Source: Adiantum capillus-veneris (taxonomy: Eukaryota; Streptophyta; Polypodiopsida; Polypodiales; Pteridaceae). Taken from it: a DNA stretch of 64,000 nucleotides. Every line of letters starts with the position of its first letter. The first letter of the stretch is position 1. Below, piece after piece: positions 34,321-44,737 of this stretch. The DNA lies in assembly GCA_014529385.2 (NCBI GenBank), contig CM043954.1:4775306-4839305 (forward strand), in the 5' to 3' direction. The translations under genes and the position numbers were made by a program. The notes under the pieces were generated by a model. The model worked only from the letters and a program-made list of their open reading frames with translations. It was not told the origin of the DNA and did no database searches.

Positions 34321-34581
34321 GCATTCATACTTCTAGCCCTACCTCTGATTCTTTAGTCGTGGAGTTGGAGGGTTCCCCCTCTTGTGGAATATATAGCATG
34401 AACTCTAGATCAAACCTAAGGTAATACCTTTTTAGACTCCATCCATTGACTCTAGTCTTGTGAATTCTCCCATCTGCTTCCATCAGCTTATAGCTACCTT
34501 TGTCATAGTGCCTTTTGACAATGAATGGTCCTTCCCATCGGGGTTGAAATTTCTTGTCCTTCCTAGGTCAAATCTGGTTTC

Positions 34582-35346
34582 TTATCTCAATACTAACATG
34601 CCTTTTTCCAGGACATTCTCCTTAAGCCCTTGATTGAAGGTGAGCCGGCGTCGCTCTGTCTGTGCTGCATAGTGATTGATTGCATCTTCCCCATCTAGTT
34701 GGAGCCTTTCCAGATCCAGGATGTGGTTGTGGATATTTAAAATTGGGCAATGTAATTGGCTAGCCATGACTCGTAAGCTAGCTATCTGTACCTCAATGGG
34801 TAGAATCGCCTCCTTTCTGTAAACTAGATGGAAAGGGGTGAAACCTAATGATGTTCGGAACATCATTTGGTAGGCCCATAGAGAGGCCATGAGATGTTTA
34901 TCCCAGTCTCCTGTGTGGTTATTAACCTGCTTGGTGATGATGTTGCAGATCATTCCGTTTACCTTTTCTACTAGGCCATTACACTGTGGATAGTATGGTG
35001 TGGAATGTCGGCGTGTAATGCCTAACTTTTTCATCAGTTCTCCCACTAGATCGCCTCTGAAACTTGGTCCCCTATCAGATATTATTGCAAGAGGAGTGCC
35101 AAAACGGCAGCAGATGTGCTCAAATATGAACTTCGCTACCTCTTGGGCTGTAATGCGGGTGGTGGTTGCTGCTTCCGCCCATTGGGTCATGTAGTCTACA
35201 CCAACTAGAATGTATAGTTTACCTGATTGGGCCCTTGGTAGAGGACCGATTGCATCTATTCCCCATTTCTCAAATGGACCGTATGAGATGACAGGAGTCT
35301 GTGGTTCATAGGCTAGTGTGCGATCACTGGCTACTTGACAAGCCTT
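34582..35346 (-). pseudogene. Integrase catalytic domain (element E)
   Basis: The minus-strand ORF (34582-35190, 202 codons) carries SDRGPSF and CNGLVEKVNG with the usual 35 residues between the second Asp and the Glu. The first Asp (GIDAIGPLP) lies upstream near 35230 in the same reading. A stop near 35345 separates it from the zinc-binding part. Downstream, TERRRLTFNQG and GMLVLR begin the C-terminal domain, broken near 34580. Confidence 0.88.
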
Positions 35347-36231
35347 TCATGTTTTACACCAATGATGCACATCCCTGTTCAGGTTGGGACAAGAGTATCC
35401 TACCTGTAGAATCTTTTGAGAGGTGATATCTAAAGAAAAATGACCGCCGCAGACACCATCATGGAAACTTGAAATTACCTCTATGATCTCACTGGAGGTT
35501 GGTACTCGCCTGAGAATCTGATACTTGCCCTTAAAATACAAGTGGTCATTTACAAGGTGGTATCTTGTAACCTTCCTTACCAGCCACTGTTTTTGGCCCC
35601 TAGTGTACCCTTTCAGACATTCTCCTGTATCTAGAAAGCTGATGATATCAGGCACAACATCACTACCTTGGAAGAGGGGTAGTTTCAGTTTGATTGCCCA
35701 TATGGGACTGTCTTGTATTCTTTCCTTGGCTAGAGCATCTGCCTCCTGATTTTCTATCCTGGGGACATGAAATAATTGCACTAGTTTCAGTTTGATTGCC
35801 CATATGGGACCGTCTTGTATTCTTTCCTTGGCTAGAGCATCTGCCTCCTGATTTTCTATCGTGGGGACATGAAATAATTGCACTTCTTCAAACTTTATTA
35901 AAAGATCCTTAACTTGGTGTAGTTGACCAATTAAAACCTGAATTTTACAAACCCAAGTGCCGTTTATTTTCTTAATCAAAAGCAAAGCATCGCCAAAAAC
36001 ATTTAGGCGTTGAATCCCTTGCAAAATAAATTGTTCTAACCCAAGAATTAAAGCTGCATACTCTGCTTCGTTGTTGGAGTGGGAGTGTAATAGCTGCCAG
36101 ATAAAGAATACCCTTTCATGTTGCTCATTAAAAATGACGATGCCAGCTACAGACTGCTGATCCATTGTTCTCTTGTATGCTCCATCAAAGAAAAGAGAGT
36201 GAGCTCTTTCTAGTTTAAAGCTTTCTACCAT
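35347..36231 (-). CDS. Second (archaeal-type) RNase H and integrase zinc-binding region (element E)
   Basis: 294 open codons: SLFFDGAYKR, NNEAEYAALILGLEQ, VFGDALLLIKKI and ENQEADALA carry the acidic RNase H residues D, E, D, D. After a linker comes ISSFHDGVCGGHFSLD, the HH half of the integrase zinc domain. A 34-residue segment (VQLFHVP to KLK) is tandemly duplicated in frame, doubling the last catalytic Asp block. The ORF ends at WCKT*. Confidence 0.88.
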   Translation of the reverse strand: MVESFKLERAHSLFFDGAYKRTMDQQSVAGIVIFNEQHERVFFIWQLLHSHSNNEAEYAALILGLEQFILQGIQRLNVFGDALLLIKKINGTWVCKIQVLIGQLHQVKDLLIKFEEVQLFHVPTIENQEADALAKERIQDGPIWAIKLKLVQLFHVPRIENQEADALAKERIQDSPIWAIKLKLPLFQGSDVVPDIISFLDTGECLKGYTRGQKQWLVRKVTRYHLVNDHLYFKGKYQILRRVPTSSEIIEVISSFHDGVCGGHFSLDITSQKILQVGYSCPNLNRDVHHWCKT

Positions 36232-36378
36232 GGGTGTCTCTTCTTTTTCTTCTGTGTTGACCTTCAGCTTCTTCTCATAGTCGCATGAGTAAGAATACCC
36301 GCTAAACTAGCCCTGGTGGATTTTTCTACTTGCATGGTGTAGTCAAACTCTTGTAACCTAACTAGCCATTTAGAGATC

Positions 36379-36699
36379 CTAGATGAGACATCCATGTGTC
36401 GCATTACATACGGAAAAACCTCCTCCACTGTTTACAAAAGGTCTAGGCAGTAGATAGGAGTGGAACTTTGTGGTAGAAAACATTAGTGTAGACACCATGT
36501 GTTCTACTACGGTGAATCCCTTTTCTAATGGGGTCATGACACGACTAGAGAAGTAGATAGGACACATGAAAGAAGTTTGGGGGTCCTTTTGCATTAGTAC
36601 GGCTCCAAGTGTATCACTTCCGTCACTGGGGTTCACATAAAATGGCTCGTCCCATCTGGGGGGTGAAATAGTGGGAAGCGTAGCTAGGATTTGCTTCAC
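36379..36699 (-). pseudogene. RT-linked RNase H (element E), degenerate
   Basis: FYVNPSDGSDTLGAVLMQKD, then PIYFSSRVMTPLEKGFTVVE and FHSYLLPRPF. This is the first RNase H, which in the Tat lineage is usually degenerate once the second one is acquired. It breaks off near 36430. Confidence 0.8.
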
Positions 36700-36724
36700 C
36701 TCGGTAAATTGTTGCTCATTTTCT

Positions 36725-38142
36725 TCACTCCATGAGAAGACATCCCTCTAGGTGACTTGTTGTAGAGCGAGAACCACTTGAGATAGGAAGTGAATGAACC
36801 TGATTAAGTATCTTACCTTCTGAAGGAAAAGAAACCAACTGCTTAGCTGTGGTGGGTGATGACAAAGATACCAAAGCTTGGATCTTGCTAGGGTCAACCT
36901 CAATCCCTTTTGCTAAAATTACTTGGCCAAGGAGAGTGACTTTGCTTTCACCAATGTGACACTTATCCATGTTGAGCTGGCCACCCAAGATTTGTAGCCT
37001 TATCCAATGTGACACTTATCCACGTTGAGCTGACACTTATCCACGTTGAGCTGGCCACCCAAGATTTGTAGCCTGGTCAGGCCATCATAGACTTTGCTCA
37101 AATGGAGGGAGCGTGAACTATAGATGCAAAAGTCATCTATGAAAACCCATATTGACGTTCTAAAGTATGGTTGGAAGACAAAGGTCACATAGCGCTGGAA
37201 TGTGGCCGGAGTGTTGGTGAGGCCAAAAGGCATCACCCTGTAAGCAAAGCATCCCCAAGGTGTTATGAAAGTCGTCTTTTTCTGGTCTTCTTTCGCAATG
37301 CTAATCTGAAAGTATCCTGAGTAGCCATCACATACTCTGTAGCGCTCATGACCCACCATTTCATTGAGAACTTCATCTTGGAATGGGAGGGGAAAGTGAT
37401 CCCTCTTTGTGGCTGCATTGAGAGGTTTATAGTCCACACAGACTCTCCACTTGCCATTCTTCTTTGGTGTGACTACTACTGAAGAGACCCATTCTGAGTC
37501 TTCGACGGGGTAGATGAAACCTTCGTGTAGAAAATTCCTCACTTCTTTGAGTAGTGACTCTTGTTGGATTACCCCAAGTCTTCTAAGCTTTTTCACTATG
37601 GGTTTACTTCCTTCTTTGAGTTTTATGCGGCGTTGTACTACTATGATTCCTATGATCTTATCATAACCATCAATGAACAATGTAGCAAAGCTACCTAGCA
37701 TGGTGACATATTCCTTCCTCTCTTCATCGGTTAACTCATTAGAGAGCATCCGATGTAACTTACTTGTATCCTCAAAGGATTGCGTACCTGACGGTCCTCC
37801 TTGCTTTATTAGTGGTTCTTTAGATTGTGTCAATATTTTTTGATCTTTAAGGATGACCCCCATCACTTCGATGCTACTGTCACTTTCTTCAATTGTTTTT
37901 GTCTCTTCTCCTAATGTGGACGAATAGTCACTGGTGGACTCATCTTCTGAAGCCTCCAGGATCATGTTGTATTGCTTCCCAGTCCTCATGTTGTAGAATA
38001 TGGACTTTCCTTTAGCGTCCTTCATCTGAATCATTCCGGTACTCCAGTCTTGCTTAGCTTCCATAGCCATGAGCCAGGGTCTCCCAAGAATGATAGGGTA
38101 GCCCTCCCCTTTGTGTGGCATGACAAAGATGTCTACCTCCAC
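36725..38142 (-). pseudogene. Protease end and reverse transcriptase (element E)
   Basis: A 380-codon minus ORF (37000-38142) starts with the protease end (GYPIILGRPWL), a linker rich in Glu/Ser, then RT: SSVVVTPKKNGKWRVCVDYK, CDGYSGYFQISI, MPFGLTNTPATFQR and catalytic FIDD near 37130. The next piece (36725-37015) has LLGQVILAKGIEVDPSK. A duplication at 36958-37077 repeats GGQLNVDKC and causes the break. RT itself is nearly intact. Confidence 0.9.
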
Positions 38143-38252
38143 TTATGTATTAAATGTATTTACTTTGACCGCATTGACAATGCCTACACATTTCACTCTT
38201 ACGTTATTGGCCATTTTGGCTCGGCAGGGTGCCGGCCTACTCACCTCTAGGT

Positions 38253-38504
38253 CTAGATGTGCATCATCTTTTCACTCATGACGCATATTTGCGCACCACC
38301 ATCTATGTAGACATTTGAGATTCGTTGCCCCTTGATGTGGGCATCCATGGTTGGTAGAATGTTGTCGAGATCCTTCCCAAAGATAGCCCCAGCTATCCTT
38401 TGTCTTGATTTTCTTGTACTTACCATCTTCGTCCATTGCCTCCTCATCCTTGGTGCAAGGTGGAGTAATTGGGGCCAAGTTATCTTCGGGCCCTGCATCA
38501 ACAC
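38253..38504 (-). pseudogene. Protease active-site region (element E)
   Basis: NVYIDGGAQICVMSE holds the active-site Asp (D-G-G-A form). A short gap and frame change separate it from the protease end at 38142. Confidence 0.75.
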
Positions 38505-38842
38505 ATCCTGAACTAAGTCGTATGGTTTAGCATACTCACCCAGTGAAAAATCTACGATGTCTATCTTCCGTCACGGCTTAGATGTCTGCTTGCTAGATTC
38601 GCCTTTCCCTTTCATTTTCTCTTCTTTTTGAGAGGCTTCTTCGTTCATGGCACGCTTCACTCCCATGGCATCCACCTCCTCAACTTTTGCTTTCCCTTTG
38701 TGCTTCTCTCAAATTGGTTCTTCTACCTTTGCCTTCGCTTTAACCTCCAAGCTAATAACACTCACCGCTTGTTTTACAGCAGGTGGTGGGGGTAGCGGTG
38801 GAATAAGAGGTTGTGGTTGTGGTTGTGGTTTGGCGTAGAGAT

Positions 38843-39679
38843 CTAATTCTGTCTCCCTCCTCTATTGAAATTATGCCTTCTTGGATGTGGGCAGTAGTAC
38901 ATACCATGGCCGTCTTCCCCGCAATTATAGCAGTGGTACTCTTGGTTTTGCCTTTGTTGTCCTCTTCCTTGTTCTGGGTTTCTGACAGGTGCATGCCCTT
39001 GCTGCACTAGATGCATGGATAAACTCTCGAGTTGGGTAGTGATGCGACTCAGCAAGTCTTTCTCCTCCTCCAATGCCTCTTGTGGTTGGGCTCTATGAAT
39101 GGTTGTTGCAGTCACTGGGGTTAGTCGGATTGAGCTTGATTCCTCTGACTCGTTGACTCTTCCTTGCATGTGTAGCTTCTTGTCTTTAAGGCGGGCTACT
39201 TCTACTGCCAACTCATATGTTGCAGGAAACCTTCCTTTCACCTTCTCTTTAAGCGGTGACCACAGGCCAGCAATGAAACAGTCCTTCTTTAGGAAATTAG
39301 GCGCTCCTTCACCTTCCTCCAGTGAGGCAACCCATCTCTCCCACAAATCCACAAACTTGGACTCGTAGGTGGCATACTCTAGCAGACCTCCCTGCTTCAA
39401 TTCCGTCAGTAGTTTCCATAGCTTCTCCGATTGTGTGCCTCCATCAAACCTCTTCACAAAGGCAGCACGTAGTACACCCCATGCATTTTTGGTAGCTTGG
39501 GGCAAAGCATTGTACCAAGACTTGGACTCTACTTTCATCAGTAGAGGAAACATTCGTAGCCGTGAGGCGTCGTCATCCTTGTTGGAAACCACATAAGTGA
39601 TGTCAAAATCATCCAAAAAGTCGGTGGTGACGTCTTCTCCCTTCTTTTCACTGAACGTGGGGAAAGAAACACTTGCCAT
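38843..39679 (-). CDS. gag (element E), intact reading frame
   Basis: 278 codons from ATG 39679 in an ACCATGG context: FPTFSEKKGEDVTTDFLDDF, KSWYNALPQATKN, the gag core (ESKFVDLWERWVASLEEGEG), then a complete zinc knuckle CYNCGEDGHGMYYC (CX2CX4HX4C) near the C-terminus. The only unbroken gag in the window. It would form the particle and bind RNA. Confidence 0.88.
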   Translation of the reverse strand: MASVSFPTFSEKKGEDVTTDFLDDFDITYVVSNKDDDASRLRMFPLLMKVESKSWYNALPQATKNAWGVLRAAFVKRFDGGTQSEKLWKLLTELKQGGLLEYATYESKFVDLWERWVASLEEGEGAPNFLKKDCFIAGLWSPLKEKVKGRFPATYELAVEVARLKDKKLHMQGRVNESEESSSIRLTPVTATTIHRAQPQEALEEEKDLLSRITTQLESLSMHLVQQGHAPVRNPEQGRGQQRQNQEYHCYNCGEDGHGMYYCPHPRRHNFNRGGRQN

Positions 39680-39892
39680 GGTAGTGACTCAGGAAATTAC
39701 AATCTTTTTATAAAAAAAATAATATAAGATTAATGACAGTAGCGGCTCATAGCGGCTTTTTACACGGTTGGGTGGATAGATTAAAACAGGATAAAGATGG
39801 AAACATTGAAGGAGTGGTGGTAATCCAATATGGGAAGAATGATAGGGTTTGGGGAGCTAAGGATTTATCCTAGCACCGTAGCACCGAACAAA

Positions 39893-39897
39893 TACAC
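39893..39897. repeat. Target-site duplication TACAC, left copy (element D)
   Basis: TACAC at 39893-39897 and again at 56037-56041 flank element D exactly. This places the D 5' end at 39898, not at the more obvious TGTAAG at 40116. Confidence 0.9.
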
Positions 39898-39901
39898 TGT
39901 A

Positions 39902-40115
39902 GGGTGAAAGCATGTTAACCTGTCGCGCTTTTTGTGCTAGTTAGCAGTTTCAAGCTAGCACATCTTCAAAAAGTTGGACGTCCGGTAAATTTTTATACAA
40001 ATAATATCAAAATTTGTCAGAGGTTGTACATTTGGATTCCTTGTTTCAAGTACAATGTGCTAGTTAGCATTGTCCGGGACATGAAAAAGCATGACAGGTC
40101 AACATGCTTTCACCC
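39902..40115. mobile_element. 214-bp MITE with terminal inverted repeats
   Basis: The left end GGGTGAAAGCATGTTAACC and right end GGTCAACATGCTTTCACCC are inverted copies over about 23 bp with one mismatch. TGTA flanks both sides (39898-39901 and 40116-40119). No coding capacity. The superfamily is uncertain; a 4-bp duplication does not fit the commonest plant MITE types well. Confidence 0.85.
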
Positions 40116-40482
40116 TGTAAGATCTCCGACCCCGAGCTAAAAGAACACCATTGTACAATGAAACAATCATAATGGAAAAAGTTACTATTTTAAGCAGTTT
40201 TTCAAATTCTGTCGGTGCCATGATGTTTAGAATCTTATAGAGTTTTCAAAAATGAAATAAAATAGTTTTTGTGAAAAATTTTCCAAAAATAGTAAGTTTT
40301 TGGTCACCCGACCCGTCTAGTTCTGACCGTCTCGACAAACTGCACCCGTACCTTGAATTTGAGAAAATGCATTTCCGGACGCCGAGGGCTGCTAAATATG
40401 GCAGGTACTCGGAATTATGCACCTTAGCTCCAGCTTAGTACAACAAGTTTCAGCATTCCTAATGTTGTGCGGGGAGCACCGG

Positions 40483-40934
40483 CACTAGGGAAAATTTGGA
40501 CTCACAAAGGGGCCTTATAAGGAGTTTGACTTCCTCTCTCATGTCCAAAACGGGCGTGCGGTAAAATTTTTACAAATCAACTCTAAACTTGGCGGAGATT
40601 TGACAGTTAGAATCTAATCTTCAAGCTCTTTCTATTGATATATAGCACGCCACGAGATTCCTCATATTTTGAAAGATTCTATTTTGAATTCTCTAGATTC
40701 TAGACGGAGTAGTCACATCACAAGAGAATTCAAAATAGAATCTTTCAAAATCTCAGGAATCTCATGGCGTGCTATATATCAATAGAAAGAGCTGGAAGAA
40801 TAGATTCTAACTGTCAAATCTCCGTCAAGTTTACAGTTGATTTGCAAAAATTTTACCGCACGCTCGTTTTGGACATGAGAGAGGAAGTCAAACTCCTTAT
40901 AAGGCCCCTTTGTGAGTCCAAATTTTCCCTAATG
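40483..40934. mobile_element. 452-bp fold-back element with about 215-bp inverted arms
   Basis: The left arm starts CACTAGGGAAAATTTGG and the right arm ends CCAAATTTTCCCTAATG. The arms match along nearly their whole length with few mismatches around a short centre near 40700-40717. Both other family LTRs lack it. The CACTA/CATTA ends suggest a CACTA-type MITE. Transcribed, it would form a very long hairpin. Confidence 0.88.
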
Positions 40935-41886
40935 GGCTCAGGGACTGTGTGGGAACAAGTCCCAGGCCACTGAGAGCTTGCTTTAGCACTTAGAGGGCGC
41001 CCTCACACCTCCAGGGACTTGTGGGAGGCTTGGCATGCTTGAGAGAGAGTATGAGAGGCAATTAGACTAAGTTAACTAGACACCTTGCAGGGCATGCACT
41101 CAACTTCCCATGCAAGACTAAGTTGCTCACTCAGATGCATATAGTAGTAGAAATCGACCTGCATGCGGATGAGCACTATTTAAGGGCATGCTCACACACA
41201 CACAAGCACTCATATGTTCACACACACATACTCAGTACACACACGCACACTCCTGCACACACATACATTGGGGAGGTGTTGCCGCCACACAACTTTTAGA
41301 GGAAGATCAAAGGACAAAAGTGCTGCCAAATTCTGGCCTCAAGAACTCCATTGGATCAGCAAACCAAGTAAAAATCAGCCCAACCTATGGTAATCAAAGT
41401 GAATGAAGAATAGAATTAAACCAACATCTAGCAATGTGGTTAAATGACCAAATTCAATCTATCATTTCACAATGATCAATTAGCTAGTTTAAATTCAAAT
41501 TGCATATGATTAAGGTCTAATTAGAGAAATTAATTCCCTATGGTTATCTCTAGAAAGGAAACTCTCTCAGCTATGCACATGGAAATTCTCCATTGCATTA
41601 GTGAAGCAATTATTATACCTAATTCATCTCTAGTACTCTAATTAAGCAAGAGATAATTATCTAAACCGAGTAATTAATTCTAGGGTCGGTTCCCATAAGA
41701 ACAATTGAGATGCTATCCTAAATTTGATGTAGCTATGAACGATTGCATGTCTTGAAGTAAATCTAATCCTCTCGCATAAGAGAAATTGCTCGTTGAGACT
41801 AATCTTGTCATCTTGGTTGTCATGATATTCTCGAACACTAGTTCTTCTTTTTCTCGAATTTATCAATTTAAAGTAGTAAGTATAAA

Positions 41887-42027
41887 ATGGCCCCAACAAA
41901 GAGAACTCATTTTGGTGGATCTCACGACCGTGAGGCTAGCACGAGCAACTCTAACGGGAAGGGGAAAGCTCCCATGGACGAGCAAGCACCGGCCATCTTA
42001 CGAAGTAACGACGAGAAAATTGAGGAG
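41887..42027 (+). CDS. Putative LTR-encoded first gag exon (D 5' LTR)
   Basis: ATG in TATAAAATGG context opens 47 codons (MAPTKRTHFGGSHDREAS, then GKGKAPMDEQAPAILRS and NDEKIEE) ending exactly at GAG|GTAGGT. The matching acceptor is CTCTGTTCAG|GAG at 43638/43639; both sides are phase 0, so exon and gag would join in frame. All three LTR copies have the same 141-nt length. Direct evidence of splicing is absent. Confidence 0.65.
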
Positions 42028-42340
42028 GTAGGTCACATTTTAAATCAAGTTTGTTTAACATTGCATATGATAAGTTAGGAAAGAACATATCCCTAAACAT
42101 GTTGGAGAAGTCCAACGAGAACCTCGGCATTTTGATTGAAATGTATATTAAATTCTAAGTAGGAAAGAATGGTTGTTGGATATACTATTTGAGATAGGAA
42201 ACAATGTCTGCTAGGGAAAATTTAGCTCGGTCTGTTCATTTCTAATTCCAATGTTGATCTAGTCCGAAGCCCCTCTTGATCACAAGGGGCAGCTTGCAAA
42301 GTTATTCACAGGAGCTAGAGTTTCTGGTTAAGGGCTCTTG

Positions 42341-42424
42341 AATCCACGACTGCTTGTTAAGCGGTGGATATCCACAACTACTGGTTAAGGAGTGAAAGTC
42401 CACGGCTGCTGGTTAAGCGGTGGA
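42341..42424 (+). repeat. Hairpin-repeat array (D 5' LTR)
   Basis: Three units of about 28 bp of the form TCCACGACTGCTTGTTAAGC-GGTGGA. The ends TCCAC and GTGGA can pair, as can inner GCT/AGC. It lies downstream of the exon donor and upstream of the PBS. Confidence 0.75.
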
Positions 42425-43102
42425 CAACCTAGTTGTATGGGCAGCTAGGTGACAACAGGAGGAGTAAATTCTCGCTGGAGGGGGGATGTTGTACCTCCAG
42501 AACATTGGAACTTTTAATGAATAAGTTTTGAGTAAAAATTTTACTAGAATTACTGTCTTGGTATTGCTTTGCAATACTGGTTGAAGGGTTGTATGAAAGA
42601 ACTTGTGAATCGAAAAAATAATCAAAGAACTTATATGTTGAACAACCATTGTGGTAGTAATTAGGTAACAAAGGAAGTGTGAGTATGGAGTGGAAAGTAG
42701 GGGCTTGGCTCGAATTGCCAACGCCTATGAGAAGGGTGGTCCCGATTAGTCAGGAACTCTCCGTCCCCATAGTTGTATAAGTTGACGCTAGTATTACTCA
42801 TTGCCCCTAGAGCGAAAAAGTTTTAAGTGTACGTGCCTCTAAAACATGGGAAAAAAGGCATTCGGCACTTCTCTCCTCTTGGAAGGTGGGTCTTAGGATC
42901 GCTAGATAAGTTAATCACGCTTCCCCTACGGGGTGGAACTAGATCTCAATGGTAGTAGGCTCGAACTCGAATCACTTTGTGATGAGAGATTGTCCGCTAG
43001 ATGAACCATAAACCACTTTGTTTGCTTCTGTTGTAGATCTAGTGGCCACCAGGTTTACCATCAGATCCGTCCTATGAGACGACGGGATGGGGACCTCACA
43101 CC

Positions 43103-43120
43103 TGGTATCAGAGCTATAGG
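43103..43120 (+). promoter_or_regulatory. Primer-binding site, tRNA-Met type (element D)
   Basis: TGGTATCAGAGCTATAGG two bases after the LTR end, a good match to the plant initiator tRNA-Met 3' end. Confidence 0.92.
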
Positions 43121-43638
43121 TTTACGAACTGGAAAATGATGTTGTTTGAAATTTTAAAAAATAAGGGATAGTAGGATAGCTCGTACTCAAAGCTTGAGCA
43201 TGATGTATCCCAGAATAATGACATTGGATTTGTCTAGTGGATTGTATCCTCAGTGATGTTAAAGAGTTTTACTCGTTGAGCTTGTTGGGATTCAGTGAGT
43301 TCCACGTGATGTTTTTTGAGAAGTCGTTGGTGCAACTAGTGCTGCAGGTAGGTAGCTTGTTGATGCACATAAAGTTATAAGTATGGATCAAAGCTCTCGA
43401 ATAAAGTTTTTACCATTATTTATCAGACAATTTTGGATGTATTCAGTGGAATTTAAATTAATGGTGGGATTATTAAATCCTTTGTGATAGCTGTACAGAT
43501 TAAGTAGGCTGGTAAGTCCAAAAAGTTAAATTTCTTTTTGAGTATGGAAAAGCCAGGTTCATTTGAGAAGAGTGCTATAGTAATGACTTTTATACCATTG
43601 GATAGGTACCGTCTACTGCGCTATATACCTCTGTTCAG

Positions 43639-44737
43639 GAGAAAAAGCTTCTCCTTAAGCAAGCTCAGCCTCCAACCTTTAAAGGCGAAGGGTTTAATGT
43701 GGAGAGAGATGTGGAAGTATGGATGGAAGCAATGGACGACTATTTCAAAGCTGCAGAAACTCAACCCGAGAACCAAACCATGCTTGCGATTTTCCGCTTG
43801 TCTGGCGATGCCAAGATTTGGTGGAAACAACATTGCAGGGACTTGGATATCAAGGGATCTTCCCAGTCATGGGAAGACATCAAGGCTGCTGTGATGGAGC
43901 GATACTTACCACCCGCTCACAAAGCCTTGAAGATGAATGAGTTTTTCTCACTTTGATCAGCTGACTTCTTCCCTCGAAGAATACTACTCGAAGTTCGTCA
44001 CACTTTGGAGATATGCTCCTAGGATAACATTGGAACAGCAAGTAGCACAGTTCTGCCAAGGAATCATTGACCCCTTGAACAACCGACTAGAAGTTCTGAG
44101 GCCAGCAACTCTACAAGATGCCTTGCTAAGGGCCAAACCATTAGCTAAAGAGATTCAGAGGACTACCCAAGATAGTCAATACTATTTGTTAAAGAGGGCC
44201 AGTCCAGACAACTGGAGTAACAAACCAATCAACCCTGCATACGACCATCGTCCAATAGTAGCTACTACGGAAGCTATACCGAGTTTCCCAATATAAGATG
44301 CTTTGAGTGCCACGAGTATGGACATTACAAAAGTTGATGTCCAAAAAGGATTTCCCAAACATCCGATGCTAATAATGTACCTTTTAACGTCAACAGGCGA
44401 GGTCAACCAAACGAAAGAGGAGGCTGGGGAAGAGGAACATAGGACAAGGAAGCGGAGCTTTCGCTAATGCCGCAGTGAGAGAACCAATTGTGGGTGACGA
44501 AGCTGATGAGAGAGTAGCTCTATAAGCTACAACTGCTAATCCTAGTGAGCAATAATTCAAGCACCAGGATCTCATCAAAGTTCAGCAGAATAAGACGTAT
44601 AAAGCTAAAGACTATTCTATTATCAAAGAATGCCTTTACTTTAGACAAAGGATATATGTACCTAAGTAGTTAGCATAGATTTTATCCAGATGTATTATTG
44701 AGATGAGGACATCTCAAACTTTTCACGTTGGGGAGGA
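43639..44737 (+). pseudogene. gag and short integrase-like remnant (element D)
   Basis: From the acceptor-like site the frame encodes QPPTFKGEG, VEVWMEAMDDYF, AIFRLSGDAKIWWKQHCRD and YLPPAHKALKMNEFFSL, then a one-base insertion near 43957 shifts it to QLTSSLEEYYSKF, FCQGIIDPLNNRLE. The zinc knuckle (about 44300) reads CFECHEYGHYKS*C with a stop in place of one residue. The tail keeps DLIKVQQNK and RIYVPK as in A, then the PPT. A TAG at 43603 (as in A at 1111) closes the frame upstream, and no in-frame Met precedes the conserved domain. Confidence 0.85.
44728..44737 (+). promoter_or_regulatory. Polypurine tract, element D
   Basis: TTGGGGAGGA before TGTAAGGTCTCC, identical to the tract in A. 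Confidence 0.85.

Larger units (their letters stand above)
39898..43100 (+). repeat. 5' LTR of element D
   Basis: It begins TGTA, is interrupted by a MITE, resumes TGTAAGATCTCCGACC at 40116 and ends GACCTCACA at 43100. It includes a fold-back element (40483-40934), a TATTTAAG box, CA repeats, the exon-like ORF and the hairpin array. Confidence 0.92.

Noticed and set aside
40116-40130. TGTAAGATCTCC as the start of D's 5' LTR
   Set aside because: No target duplication flanks it. Taking the MITE out moves the start to 39898, where TACAC matches 56037-56041.
42341-42424. CRISPR-like short repeat array
   Set aside because: Only three to four imperfect units with no unique spacers, within an LTR and repeated in each LTR copy.
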